DNA of 58,326 nt from contig NZ_JACDDV010000006.1 of assembly GCF_013816785.1 (NCBI RefSeq), positions 18,020 to 76,345 on the forward strand, written 5' to 3'. Numbering within the stretch: the first letter of the stretch is position 1; the number at the start of each line of letters is the position of its first letter. Source of the DNA: Sphingomonas sp. Lineage in GTDB: Bacteria; Pseudomonadota; Alphaproteobacteria; Sphingomonadales; Sphingomonadaceae. The notes under the pieces were generated by a model. The model was given only the letters and a program-made list of their open reading frames with translations. It was not told the origin of the DNA and ran no database searches. Position numbers and translations under genes: made by a program. Shown here piece after piece: positions 35,530-44,557 of this stretch.

Positions 35530-36138
35530 TCAGCGATTGAAATCCGCGATCCAATTGACTTCCCAAGTTCTGCCGGCGTCCGCGGAGAAGGACTGCTCAA
35601 TGCGGAAAGTGGCCCCAGTCGTCCCGCTGAAGATGAAGCGGGCGAGAATCTGCCGACCGCCGAAAGTGTCGGCGTTGTAGAACTCACCCCCGCCCTTGCC
35701 GTCGAACACGCCGACCATGGGAGGGGTGAGCGCACCGTCCCGGCTGTTGGCCCAGCTGATCTTCCACTCCCGGCTCGCGGGGTCGTACAATCGTAGGCTC
35801 AGGCCCTGGATTTCCCCAGTTGGCCCGGTGACACGAAGTTCCCCGAAGTTCGCCGCGCCATTCCACACCTTGGCCACCGTCGAGATCCCGTCGAATTGGA
35901 CCCACTCGCTGGAACCGGTGAGCGGGCGAAGGCGGCGTGCAACATGGGCTTTCCAAGTTCCGAACTCGAAGTCGAAGTCATGGCTGCCATCGCGCGGCTG
36001 AGGCGCCCGGATCGGCGCCGGCCGTGTTGGAATATCCTGCGCGGCGGGAATAGCGAGGGCTGTTCGGGTTTCGGCCTGCGCGGACGCGGCGAGAATGCCG
36101 CAAAACAAGATTGCGGCTGTCCGGCAAATAATTGTCAT
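35530..36138 (-). CDS. Exported DUF1579-like protein (paralogue 1)
   Basis: The product from the ATG at 36138 is 202 residues with a signal peptide (about 1-22, ending SAQA). The mature part starts the family pattern HDFDFEFGTWKAHVARRL, continues with a central SLRLYDPASREWKISW and ends TWEVNWIADFNR. This matches two cytoplasmic proteins encoded at 44558-45597, so the three are paralogues. No enzymatic residues are evident; the family fold is a lipocalin-like barrel by analogy. The signal peptide makes this the exported copy. It lies divergent from the MocR-type regulator. Confidence 0.72.
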   Translation of the reverse strand: MTIICRTAAILFCGILAASAQAETRTALAIPAAQDIPTRPAPIRAPQPRDGSHDFDFEFGTWKAHVARRLRPLTGSSEWVQFDGISTVAKVWNGAANFGELRVTGPTGEIQGLSLRLYDPASREWKISWANSRDGALTPPMVGVFDGKGGGEFYNADTFGGRQILARFIFSGTTGATFRIEQSFSADAGRTWEVNWIADFNR

Positions 36139-36196
36139 GCAGGGAGAGTTACGCCTAAAGTGGCTTAGGCCAATGACCACTTGGGATTAAATCCAT

Positions 36197-37696
36197 ATGA
36201 CCTCTCGCGGCAGGAGAGCCTCGGGCCGCTTTCCGGCCCCAATGGCGATCGACCATTCGTCACGCGTCCCGATCCACCGTCAGATTTTCGATTGGTATCA
36301 AGCTGCCGTGGTCACTGGCCAGTTGCGCCCGAGCCAGGGCGTCCCTTCGACGAGGGGGCTGGCGAGGGAATTGCAGGTGTCGCGCGCACCCGTGCTGGCG
36401 GCGTTCGAGCAACTCGTGGCCGAGGGGTATTTCGTTGCCTTGATTGGCGCAGGGACCAGGGTAGCGGACAGCATCCCTGCGCAGTTCGCGCCTGCTCGGC
36501 AAGGGCACGAAACTTTCGTTCGGCCTCTCGGCGGGGCACGTTTTGTCTCAAGGCGCGCGGCACGCCTGTCCGTCGACGACGGTCCCTGGCTAACGCATGC
36601 TGGAGCGTTCCGGGCCAGTATTCCTGCCCTGGATCATTTCCCTATCGCGATCTGGGGATCGATGCTCGCGCGTTATGGGCGCAGCGCGGCGCATTCGATG
36701 TTGGGATACGGCAATTCGATGGGACACCCGTCGCTTCGAGAGGCTATCTCCGGCTATCTTGGAGCGGCGCGCGGCGTGCGCTGTGGCGCCGATCAGATCA
36801 TGATCGTCTCAGGATCGCAGCAAGGCCTCCAGATCGCGGCGCGTGTGCTGCTCGATCACGGTGACGCGGTATTGATGGAGGAGCCTGGGTACCCCGGTGC
36901 GCACGCCGCGTTCAGGTCGGCCGGTCTGCGCATGGCTCCAGTGCCGGTTGATGCCGACGGAATGGACGTCGCTGAGGGCCGCCGCAGGGCGCCTGGCGCA
37001 GGCGCGGCCTACGTGACCCCGTCGCACCAGTACCCGCTCGGGATGGGGATGAGCGCGACGCGTCGGCTGCAGTTACTCCAGTGGGCCACCGAAGAAGATG
37101 CATGGATAATCGAGGACGATTACGACAGCGAATTCAGATACGGAGCTCGGCCGGTGCTGTCGCTGCAGGGACTCGATACCGCGGCCCGGGTGATCTACCT
37201 CGGCACGTTCAGCAAGGTGATGTTCCCCGCGCTTAGGATCGGGTACCTCGTCATCCCTGAAGATTTGATTTCATCATTCCGCGCGATGCGGGAGGCAATG
37301 GATATCTTCCCGCCAACCCTAACGCAGGCCGCGCTCGCGGACTTTGTCTCCGAGGGGCACTTCGCGCGCCACCTTCGCCGCATGCGCATTCTCTACGACC
37401 GCCGGCGCAAGCGTCTGGTCGCCTCCGTGACTTCGCAGTTCGGCAACGATGTCCGTATCGTCGGGATCGAGGCCGGGATGCATCTGACTCTTCTATTGCC
37501 CGACGCATGTGACGACGTCGACGTCGCCCGGCGCGCGAGCGCCGCGGGCCTTTCGGTTATCCCGCTGTCGACGTGCTGGCTGGAAGAGCCCGAGGTTAGC
37601 GGCATCGTTCTCGGATTTGGGAGCGTGGATGAGGGTGCGATCGACAGCGCTGTGGAGCGGCTGGCTAGGATCGTAGAGGCGTCCCCTGGTTTTTAG
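36197..37696 (+). CDS. MocR/PdxR-type regulator (GntR HTH fused to aminotransferase fold)
   Basis: Chimeric PLP-dependent regulator of 499 residues. The N-terminal GntR winged helix (about 25-92) has VPSTRGLARELQVSRAPVLAAFEQL. The C-terminal fold-type I aminotransferase domain (about 140-495) has YGNSMGHPSLREAISGYL, EDDYDSEFRY and the PLP lysine in GTFSKVMFP (Lys340). Members regulate vitamin B6, GABA or amino-acid metabolism, usually of a divergent gene. Here the divergent gene encodes the exported DUF1579-like protein. Start codon at 36197 has no strong ribosome site; Met16 is an alternative. Confidence 0.88.
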   Translation: MTSRGRRASGRFPAPMAIDHSSRVPIHRQIFDWYQAAVVTGQLRPSQGVPSTRGLARELQVSRAPVLAAFEQLVAEGYFVALIGAGTRVADSIPAQFAPARQGHETFVRPLGGARFVSRRAARLSVDDGPWLTHAGAFRASIPALDHFPIAIWGSMLARYGRSAAHSMLGYGNSMGHPSLREAISGYLGAARGVRCGADQIMIVSGSQQGLQIAARVLLDHGDAVLMEEPGYPGAHAAFRSAGLRMAPVPVDADGMDVAEGRRRAPGAGAAYVTPSHQYPLGMGMSATRRLQLLQWATEEDAWIIEDDYDSEFRYGARPVLSLQGLDTAARVIYLGTFSKVMFPALRIGYLVIPEDLISSFRAMREAMDIFPPTLTQAALADFVSEGHFARHLRRMRILYDRRRKRLVASVTSQFGNDVRIVGIEAGMHLTLLLPDACDDVDVARRASAAGLSVIPLSTCWLEEPEVSGIVLGFGSVDEGAIDSAVERLARIVEASPGF

Positions 37697-37780
37697 GTCC
37701 TACCCAAGCGACACCGAGGCTATTGGTCCGGTCGACGTTCACCGAACTGGTCGAACACATGCTCCAGGCGGGAGCCGACC

Positions 37781-38461
37781 TTAATTCCGGGAAGGCACCA
37801 GCATGCTCAATCGGGAACCAGCTATCGCTGTTCGCATCTCGTCCAGTACCTTCACCACGACAGGCGCGTTCTGGATCCGATTCCAGTAAGCTGAGACCTT
37901 CGCATGTCTTTCGATAATCGATGAGATGCCCAAAGCCTCGGTCATCCGGTCCGCGAAGAAGAAGAGGTAGGGTACCAGCGCGCAATCGGCGATCGTGATG
38001 GCGCCACTCGCCGCGGCTCCGTCTTCTTCCATGAAATGGTCCAGATGCGAGAGCCCCTGGTCCATGGCCATGACGCAGCGCTCGATAGTGCTCTGGTCGC
38101 GATCAGATGCGAAGAGTTGTCCGAACAGCGGGCCGGCCGGAGCCTGCAAGTATATTTCAGCCAGGTGCGCGATAAGGCGTACCCGCGCGACGGCTGTGGC
38201 TGCGAGGGGTCGAAGCCCACACCCTGGGAAAGCGTCGGCCAGATATTCGACGATTACGGTCGACTCGGGTAACGCGCTGCCGTCGTCGAGCACCAAGGTC
38301 GGCACGCGCCCGATCGGATTGAGGGCCAGATATTTCGGCGACTTCTCGTAGTTCGGCAACCATTGCCCTGAGGGCGCTATCTCCACCGGAAGATCATGGG
38401 CGTAGACCCCGAGCCTGACACGCGCTGCGAACGGCGAGACGAAGGAATTCAGAAGTATCAC
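37781..38461 (-). CDS. Glutathione S-transferase family protein
   Basis: The start is the GTG at 38461 with TGGAG upstream, giving VILLNSFVSPFAARVRLGVY; the frame runs further upstream without family similarity. The 226-residue product has a thioredoxin-like N-terminal domain with the conserved glutathione-binding stretch NPIGRVPTLVLDDG..LPESTVIVEYLAD and a helical C-terminal domain with ITIADCALVPYLFF. The likely catalytic residue is Ser near position 9 (SFVSPF). Substrate unknown. Confidence 0.87.
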   Translation of the reverse strand: MILLNSFVSPFAARVRLGVYAHDLPVEIAPSGQWLPNYEKSPKYLALNPIGRVPTLVLDDGSALPESTVIVEYLADAFPGCGLRPLAATAVARVRLIAHLAEIYLQAPAGPLFGQLFASDRDQSTIERCVMAMDQGLSHLDHFMEEDGAAASGAITIADCALVPYLFFFADRMTEALGISSIIERHAKVSAYWNRIQNAPVVVKVLDEMRTAIAGSRLSMLVPSRN

Positions 38462-38564
38462 AGTGGTTCTCCAAGCGATCGAACGAGGATCAGGCTTGCT
38501 ATGGTCGAATGAGGGGAGGGCGGGCGCGGTCCATGAGGAATGGCCGCGCATTGGCCCGTTGACG

Positions 38565-39068
38565 CTAGGCGGCCTCGGCCAGCAATGCCGATAGCTTGTT
38601 CAATTCGCTCTCCCAGCCCGCCCGCTTCCTTTCCGTCCAGATCTGGTCGTGCATCCGATGGAATGACAATATCAGCCGGGTCCCTTGCGCGACCTCTATC
38701 AGCTGGACCTGGGTTTGGAGTTCGTACGTCGCCACGCCCGGGACGAAATCCACGATGTCGGTATATTCGAGCTGGTGAGGAGGATTCACCAAGGTAAAAA
38801 CGAGCCTCGTTTCCGTCTCTAGCGGCATGCCAGATTGAAGCATGAAGGCACGCGTCTCGTCGGTATCAGCTGTCATCGTGTAACGCAGCGCTCCGCCGGC
38901 TTTCAGATCCATCGATGTCACCGTGACTCGGAAACCCTGCGGCCCCCACCATGCTTCGATGCCCTGCTTCGTCGTCCAAAGGTCCCACACCTGATCGACA
39001 GGCGCCTTCAAGATTCGTTCAATGGTCAGATAGTCGGGTTTTTCCGCGCCGTTGGATCGAAAGTGCAT
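38565..39068 (-). CDS. SRPBCC (AHSA1-like) domain protein
   Basis: START/Bet v1-type ligand-binding protein of 167 residues. It has the AHSA1 pattern: LTIERILKAPVDQVWDLWTT near the start, WWGPQGFRVT, then GGALRYTM and LVFTLVNPPHQLEYTD. The C-terminal helix contains WESELNKLSALLAE. The start codon directly follows the ArsR stop, a pairing repeated across many bacteria in which the ArsR protein controls the SRPBCC gene. Its ligand is unknown. Confidence 0.86.
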   Translation of the reverse strand: MHFRSNGAEKPDYLTIERILKAPVDQVWDLWTTKQGIEAWWGPQGFRVTVTSMDLKAGGALRYTMTADTDETRAFMLQSGMPLETETRLVFTLVNPPHQLEYTDIVDFVPGVATYELQTQVQLIEVAQGTRLILSFHRMHDQIWTERKRAGWESELNKLSALLAEAA

Positions 39069-39410
39069 TTAGTCTTCCTTCGTGGCCGAGTTGGGGGTGG
39101 CGCGACGCGTCAGTTCGTTTTCAAGTCGCTCCAGTCGCGGCTCCCATGTCGCCCGCACGTCGTCGATCCACGAGGCCGCTTCGGTAAATGGTTCGGGGCG
39201 AAGCGAGTAGAGGCGACGCTGCCCGTCACGTCGGACGGTAACGATGCCGGCATCGCGTAGAATACCAAGATGTCTCGATACCCCCGATTGCTGAATCCGT
39301 GATGCACGGACGACGTCGGTTACGGAGCTTTCCCCATTCCGCAGGTACTCGACGATGCGAAAACGCGCCGGATCCGTTAGCGCGGTGAATAATGCTATAT
39401 GCCCGATCAT
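39069..39410 (-). CDS. ArsR family transcriptional regulator
   Basis: Winged-helix repressor of 113 residues: LFTALTDPARFRIVEYLRNGESSVTDVVRASRIQQSGVSRHLGILRDAGIVTVRRDGQRRLYSL, described here by its helices at about 7-65. No Cys metal-binding pair is present, so it is not a classic arsenic sensor. It likely controls itself and the SRPBCC gene that follows without spacing. A TGTATATACA palindrome overlaps its start codon. Confidence 0.88.
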   Translation of the reverse strand: MIGHIALFTALTDPARFRIVEYLRNGESSVTDVVRASRIQQSGVSRHLGILRDAGIVTVRRDGQRRLYSLRPEPFTEAASWIDDVRATWEPRLERLENELTRRATPNSATKED

Positions 39411-39419
39411 GTATATACA
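39410..39419. promoter_or_regulatory. TGTATATACA palindrome at the ArsR start
   Basis: Perfect 10-bp palindrome overlapping the first base of the ArsR start codon on the minus strand. AT-rich dyads at this position are typical ArsR-family autoregulatory sites. Confidence 0.5.
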
Positions 39420-39595
39420 CTTAATTCACTTCATGGCGCGGTGTCAATGACAAGAAATCGCTAACTCGGCAATTTTCGATGCTGGGAATGACGTGCTTTC
39501 GCATCACCTTTCGGAGGAGGTGGCGCTCTATGACGTCGTCTGCGCCCGCGAGCTCCTGTCCCGGGCGACAATACGGCGAGCCCCGGATCGACGCG

Positions 39596-40189
39596 TCAGA
39601 CCGAGGCCGAATATGGTGGCGCAGGAAAATACTCGATGCCCTTCTGCACGGCCCTTGCAAATCCGGGGTCGCCTAATTCGCCGACCAACCAGAGTGCCAT
39701 ATCGATTCCTGCTGACACTCCAGCGGCGGTGACGACGTTTCCGTCGCGCACGAACCGCACGTCGTCCAGCACCTCGAGCGCCAAGCCGCTGGAGCGAATC
39801 TCGGCGATCGCGCCCCAATGGGTCGTCACGCGTTTGCCTACCGCAGGACCCGCGGCGAGCAGGACGCGCACGCCAGTGCAGACGCTCGTCACCCAACGAC
39901 ACCGGGCCGCCTGTTCGCGGACGTAGTCGAGCACCGCCGCATTCTGAGCTAGCTCGCGGGTGCCCACGCCACCCGGCACGATCAGCACGTCGAGTGGGGG
40001 CGCGGTTTCGAGCGAGTAATCGGGAACAATGCGCATCCCTTTGGCGCAGCGGACCGGGTCTGTAGTCACCGCCATCGTGAAGACGTCCGCAAAGCCTTCA
40101 CGCTCACCCGCTGCCCATGTCAGCACCTCATAGGGCCCGACCGCGTCCAGTTCCTCAACGTCGTCGAAGAGAAATATTCCGATGTTCAT
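39596..40189 (-). CDS. DJ-1/PfpI family protein (isonitrile hydratase-like)
   Basis: The start is taken at the ATG at 40189 (MNIGIFLFDDVEELD); an ATG 27 bases upstream overlaps the RidA gene. The 197-residue product has the DJ-1/PfpI fold with the nucleophile elbow Cys in VTSVCTGVRVLLAAG, preceding acidic residues in LFDDVEELDAVGPYEVL, and LIVPGGVGTREL. The arrangement resembles isonitrile hydratase and related glutamine-amidotransferase-like enzymes. It is the last gene of a minus-strand block. Confidence 0.82.
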   Translation of the reverse strand: MNIGIFLFDDVEELDAVGPYEVLTWAAGEREGFADVFTMAVTTDPVRCAKGMRIVPDYSLETAPPLDVLIVPGGVGTRELAQNAAVLDYVREQAARCRWVTSVCTGVRVLLAAGPAVGKRVTTHWGAIAEIRSSGLALEVLDDVRFVRDGNVVTAAGVSAGIDMALWLVGELGDPGFARAVQKGIEYFPAPPYSASV

Positions 40190-40208
40190 ACTCCGCGCTC
40201 CTGAGTGC

Positions 40209-40631
40209 TTATCCATCGCTTTCCGGGCCTCCCACGGACGCGGCCTCGCCTTTCTCTGACCGGGCGCAGGCGATCATGTCCACTTCGACGACAGCTCCCA
40301 ACGGAAGACCCGCGGCGGCGAGCGCCGTCCTGGCAGGCCGAAGGTCGCCGAACGCTTCGATGTAGGCCGCGTTCATGGCGGCAAAGTCGTCCATTGCTGC
40401 GAGATAGACCGTGCATTTCACGACGTCGGCGAGCGACAGGCCCTGAGATTGCAGAACCGCTTCTGCGTTGCGGATGGCACGTTTCGTCTGCGGGCCGATC
40501 CCACCTCGCACCAGCGCTCCATCATCGTCCAAGCCGACCCGGCCAGAAAGGAAGATGAGCCCCGCCGCCTCGATTCCATCCGAATAGGGACCCAGGTTCG
40601 CGCCGGGCAAATTGAAATGCCTGTTATTCAT
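40209..40631 (-). CDS. RidA/YjgF family protein
   Basis: Enamine/imine deaminase family member of 140 residues. It has YSDGIEAAGLIFLSGRVGLD at the start and the C-terminal substrate-binding Arg in FGDLRPARTALAAAGLPLGAVVEVDMIA. RidA proteins hydrolyse reactive enamines formed by PLP enzymes; variants in catabolic clusters work on pathway imines. It sits 7 bases after the PhzF gene and just ahead of the DJ-1 gene. Confidence 0.87.
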   Translation of the reverse strand: MNNRHFNLPGANLGPYSDGIEAAGLIFLSGRVGLDDDGALVRGGIGPQTKRAIRNAEAVLQSQGLSLADVVKCTVYLAAMDDFAAMNAAYIEAFGDLRPARTALAAAGLPLGAVVEVDMIACARSEKGEAASVGGPESDG

Positions 40632-40638
40632 GTTCCAC

Positions 40639-41529
40639 TCACTCCAATTCGAGGCTGGCAGCGCCTGCGAGTACGGGTACGCATCTGCCGGCTACTGTGG
40701 CTTTAATTCCGTCGCCGGTACGCGTGGCAGTCACGCGCAGAAGGCTGGGACGCCCCATCTCCACCCCCTGACGGACAGTCAATTCCAAGCGATCTTCGGC
40801 CCCAAGAGACAGGAGCAGACCCGCAAGCGGAGCGTTGGCGCTCCCCGTGGCCGGATCCTCTATCGTGCCTGCGAGCGGCGCAAACATGCGGGCGTACAGA
40901 TTTGAGCCGTTGCGGACGTACAGATGAAGGGAAAACCGGTCACCAAGTTCGGGGTGCCGGGCACGAAAGTCCCGAAAGGCCCGCTGGTCGGGCACGCATT
41001 GCCCAAGCGCCGTCGGAGTAACGCAGGCGACAACGTACGGGTTACCCATCGCCACCGCCAAGGGCGGGTGGTCGTGCACGAGCACATCGCCGGACGCAAT
41101 TCCGACGCAGATCGCGATCTCCTCCGGGCTGTATTCCGCGCCCTTCCAAAGAGGCTGTGGAGCGGTCAGAAGTGCGCCAACGACCGCATCGGCGACGCGC
41201 TCGATCTCGATGTGCACCACGCCTGCCGGAACCTCGAAGCGCATACTGGAGTGCTTTGCAGTGGCGCGGCGCGCGAGGACGTACGCAGTCCCGATGCACG
41301 GGTGGCCCGCGAACGCCATCTCAGCCGTACGATTGAAAATTCTCAGCCGCGCGGTGTTTCCCGGCTGCGTCGGTGGCAGCACGAAGGTCGTCTCGCTGAG
41401 GTTCATCTCGGCGGCGAGCGACTGCATCTGTGAATCGGAGAGTCCGCGGGCATCGACGAACACCGCCAGAGGGTTACCGCCGAACCGTCTCTCCGTAAAG
41501 ACGTCGACCGTCTCGAATGCGTAATCCAT
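40639..41529 (-). CDS. PhzF family isomerase
   Basis: Diaminopimelate-epimerase-like protein of 296 residues. Features are VDVFTERRFGGNPLAVFVDA at the N-terminus and the catalytic Glu in MNLSETTFVLPP (about residue 45). The GHPCIGTAYVL motif and the second-half pattern ATGSANAPLAGLLLSLG follow. PhzF-type enzymes catalyse proton shifts in phenazine and other pathways; the substrate here is unknown. No phenazine genes are in the window. Confidence 0.88.
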   Translation of the reverse strand: MDYAFETVDVFTERRFGGNPLAVFVDARGLSDSQMQSLAAEMNLSETTFVLPPTQPGNTARLRIFNRTAEMAFAGHPCIGTAYVLARRATAKHSSMRFEVPAGVVHIEIERVADAVVGALLTAPQPLWKGAEYSPEEIAICVGIASGDVLVHDHPPLAVAMGNPYVVACVTPTALGQCVPDQRAFRDFRARHPELGDRFSLHLYVRNGSNLYARMFAPLAGTIEDPATGSANAPLAGLLLSLGAEDRLELTVRQGVEMGRPSLLRVTATRTGDGIKATVAGRCVPVLAGAASLELE

Positions 41530-41676
41530 TCTCTCTCCCCCAACAGCGGTCGTTCGTCTACTCCGGCGCAGCCGAAGCCGCCGCAGGCCCGCGCACGGCC
41601 TTTCTCCGGGCCGACGCTTCGGTCAATGACGGATGAATTCTCGCCACGCCGACACTCACTTCGGATCGCGCGGAAC

Positions 41677-42870
41677 TCAGAGGTAACTCAGCCACCATTG
41701 AGACCGTTTGGACTTAATATTGGCGAACCAGATGGCGATCGGCCGCAGGATCAATAGCGTCGCAATCCAAATTGCATAGACCCAGCCAAGGCCAAATCCC
41801 CAACCCGCTTCCTTCAAGGGCGCCGAACTTTCGATGAAGCCGGCGAAGCTCGAGGCTGGCAGGCCCAACGCCATGCCGATCAGCAGTGCCGCGGTGTGGA
41901 TCAAGTAGATATGCAGGACGTAGGTGAAAAACGGGGCGCGCCCAAACGCGCGGAGCATGGGCAGTCGGCGCGGGCCCACCGGCGACAGCGCTGCGAGCAG
42001 CAGCGCCGACACACCGAGCGTTAGCAGCACATACTGGGGCGTCGGCGGATATTTGGTAACGTTGAAAAAGGATAGCGCGCGCAACAGGATCGTCGGTCCG
42101 ATGCCGAATGAACGAGGATCGCCGATCCCCGAAACACGAAGGATAACGAAACATACCAGCATGACCGCCCCGGCGACCAGCACTCGCCGCCTCCTTATCA
42201 CTCCTTCGCCAACGATTGTCGTTGCCAGGCCGTATCCGAGCAGCAGTATTCCCGCCCACGGAAGTGCCGGATAGGCGACGACGCCGGGCAAGCGCGCCAG
42301 TGGGCCTGGTGAGAAGAGCATGTGCCACAATGCTTTGGGCAAGTACGGGGCCACCGCAGCTCCAAGCACGTAATCAAACATCAAGAGAATAAAACCGACC
42401 GCCGCGATTGCGATCGACGGAGCCTCGATGAGCAAGGCGAGCAGGATCATCCCGAAGCCGATCGCCCAAATCACCTGGAGAAAGATGAAGGGCTCGGCGA
42501 AATTGAACGCGAACCCAACGAGTGTGACCTCCAGCAGGATCAACCACATGCCGCGCGCTAACAATCTCTTGCGGAGCGCGGCGCCGACCCGCCCATTGGC
42601 TCGCTGCAGGTACACCGACATGCCCGAAAGGAACACAAAGGTCGGCGCGCATAGATGCGTGACCCAGCGCGTGGCGAACAGCGCGGGTGTCGTTTGCAGC
42701 ATGACGGTAGGTTCGAACTGGAGCGCAGCGGCGCTGAAGTATTCGCGGACGTGGTCCAACACCATCAGTGCCACCATTAAACCGCGCAGCAAGTCTATGG
42801 CCTCGATGCGCCCGAGCGGCGCCGACGGGGCTGCCTGCTGCGTCGTCCTCATCGGTTCGCCGCCATCCAT
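41677..42870 (-). CDS. DUF1624/heparan-alpha-glucosaminide acetyltransferase-like membrane protein
   Basis: Polytopic membrane protein of 397 residues with about ten helices. RIEAIDLLRGLMVALMVLDHVREYF near the N-terminus is the DUF1624 signature, and the HLCAPTFVFLSGMS segment (periplasmic His) is the family's presumed acyl-transfer site. It lies 2 bases after the dienelactone hydrolase gene on the same strand. An alternative start is five codons downstream. Function of bacterial members is unknown. Confidence 0.83.
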   Translation of the reverse strand: MDGGEPMRTTQQAAPSAPLGRIEAIDLLRGLMVALMVLDHVREYFSAAALQFEPTVMLQTTPALFATRWVTHLCAPTFVFLSGMSVYLQRANGRVGAALRKRLLARGMWLILLEVTLVGFAFNFAEPFIFLQVIWAIGFGMILLALLIEAPSIAIAAVGFILLMFDYVLGAAVAPYLPKALWHMLFSPGPLARLPGVVAYPALPWAGILLLGYGLATTIVGEGVIRRRRVLVAGAVMLVCFVILRVSGIGDPRSFGIGPTILLRALSFFNVTKYPPTPQYVLLTLGVSALLLAALSPVGPRRLPMLRAFGRAPFFTYVLHIYLIHTAALLIGMALGLPASSFAGFIESSAPLKEAGWGFGLGWVYAIWIATLLILRPIAIWFANIKSKRSQWWLSYL

Positions 42871-42872
42871 CT

Positions 42873-43700
42873 CTACTGGATCCTTTCATTCGCACCGTGA
42901 GCGGGTAGCGCGCCAGCGAAGAGCGCGGTCAGTTCGCGCCAGTGGCGCTCGGCGGCGGGGGCGTCGAAGGCGGGTAGGTCTGCCATCGTCCAGCCGTGCT
43001 TTGCGCCCAGGAACGTCTCGCAGCGGTGATCTACACCCGCGTCGCGAAATTCGGTCTCCAGCCGCTCGGCCATCTCCGGCGGATAGGATGGGTCTCCATC
43101 AGCACTGGCCACCAGCACGCGGCCACGGATCTTGTGCACCGAGAGGTGCGGGCTGGTGGGCAAGTCCGTCGCGAGATGACCGCCGTGGAAGCTGGCGGCG
43201 ACGGCGATCCGGTCGGCGAAATCGCCGGCGACGGTGAGCGCGACGCCGCCACCGAGGCAGTAGCCAACGACTCCGACGGCGGGACCCGACACGTCCGACC
43301 TTGAATCCAGGTAGGCTAGGTACGCTTCGGTGTCTTGCGAGGCGAGACGGTTGTCTGTCACCGACATCAGCTTCCTGAAATCGGCGCGCGCTCCGTCATC
43401 CGCGGAGATCCGGGCTGCGTCGGGGGTGTCGTATGATCCGGCACGGTAGAATAGATCCGGTAGAAGGACGACGTAACCGCAACATGCCAGACGTTTAGCC
43501 ATGGCAAGTAGCGCGGGGCGGATCGCCAACCCGTCCATGTAGAAGATGACGCCCGGCCATGGCCCGACATCGTTCGGAATCATCACGTGGGCAGGACAGA
43601 GGCCGTCGCCCGTCCGAATGGCAATCTGTTCATGGTAGGGGCTTTGCCTGGGATCGCAGGGCGCCGCCGCGTCTCCCTGCTCGATGCCGTTACGCTCCAT
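42873..43700 (-). CDS. Dienelactone hydrolase family protein
   Basis: Alpha/beta hydrolase of 275 residues with the dienelactone hydrolase triad: nucleophile Cys in VGYCLGGGVAL, Asp in SADGDPSYPPE and His in GAKHGWTM. GVIFYMDGLAIRPALLAMAKRLA forms the oxyanion region. It could open a lactone or other ester; the pathway is not known. 33 bases after the NIPSNAP gene. Confidence 0.88.
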   Translation of the reverse strand: MERNGIEQGDAAAPCDPRQSPYHEQIAIRTGDGLCPAHVMIPNDVGPWPGVIFYMDGLAIRPALLAMAKRLACCGYVVLLPDLFYRAGSYDTPDAARISADDGARADFRKLMSVTDNRLASQDTEAYLAYLDSRSDVSGPAVGVVGYCLGGGVALTVAGDFADRIAVAASFHGGHLATDLPTSPHLSVHKIRGRVLVASADGDPSYPPEMAERLETEFRDAGVDHRCETFLGAKHGWTMADLPAFDAPAAERHWRELTALFAGALPAHGANERIQ

Positions 43701-43733
43701 CGCCGAATTCTCCGGACGCTTGCCCGAACCCCA

Positions 43734-44537
43734 CTAAAGTCGTGAGCGCGGAGTCGATTTGAGACGGAGAACCTGAGCGGGCCGCTCCTCGAGATCGGGC
43801 ATCAGCATCTGCGATCCGCGCTTGACGGCGGCACGCCCGCGCAGCGCCGACATCGCGCGTTCGTAATCAGCCATGCTGTCAACGTGTGTGAACCATACAA
43901 ATACTTTTTCACCTTGGCGAACCGGCAGGCGCGGGAATTCGTTGGGGCGGTTTTCACCGATGTAGCTCCCTAGAACGCGCGCACCCGCGCGTTCTAGGGC
44001 GGATCGTCCGCTAGTCTCGAAGAACGGAGAAAAGCCTTCCTTCGGCGCTTTCCAGAGATAGTGAACGGTCGCCACCATGAACCCGGATTTTGCCGGTTGA
44101 CCGAGCCGCCGTTCGACCGGCCTAAACCCCAGCCCTTCGGCCGATGGCTTCAGGAGCAAGACGTTATCGTTATCGTCGATCATCGAATTCGCCTCGTTGC
44201 GATGCGCCAGCCACAAAGGGCCGGTGTAAAATTCGGTAAGCGACGCAGCTCGGCCGGCCATGGTGGGGAATTCACGAATCCAGGTAAACCTGTTCGGATC
44301 GTCCATATCGCGGAATTGTCCAAGGAGTCGCATGCCTAGCTTCTCCTGGGAATCGACGAACTCGCGGTCGAAAAGCGTGATGAATGCGTCTCGTCTTCCC
44401 GTATTGAGCTTGTACTGGCGAAGCTCGATTACCGGATCCGCAACAGCGGGCACGACGGCCGCGCCGGAGGCAGTCTTACCCACTGCTGCCGTTGCAACCG
44501 CCGCAACCGATCCCGCGATAACCGTGCGTCTCGACAT
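43734..44537 (-). CDS. NIPSNAP family protein with Tat-like signal
   Basis: The start is the ATG at 44537, with TTGGAGAA upstream. The 267-residue product begins MSRRTVIAGSVAAVATAAVG, a twin-arginine-like signal. Two NIPSNAP (dimeric alpha-beta barrel) domains follow: IELRQYKLNTGRRDAFITLFD..FRDMDDPNRFTWIREFP in the first half and VHYLWKAPKEGFSPFF..VFVWFTHVDSMADYERAM in the second. NIPSNAP domains resemble ABM monooxygenases; activity unknown. 20 bases after the preceding gene. Confidence 0.84.
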   Translation of the reverse strand: MSRRTVIAGSVAAVATAAVGKTASGAAVVPAVADPVIELRQYKLNTGRRDAFITLFDREFVDSQEKLGMRLLGQFRDMDDPNRFTWIREFPTMAGRAASLTEFYTGPLWLAHRNEANSMIDDNDNVLLLKPSAEGLGFRPVERRLGQPAKSGFMVATVHYLWKAPKEGFSPFFETSGRSALERAGARVLGSYIGENRPNEFPRLPVRQGEKVFVWFTHVDSMADYERAMSALRGRAAVKRGSQMLMPDLEERPAQVLRLKSTPRSRL

Positions 44538-44557
44538 AATGGTTTCTCCAATAATTT

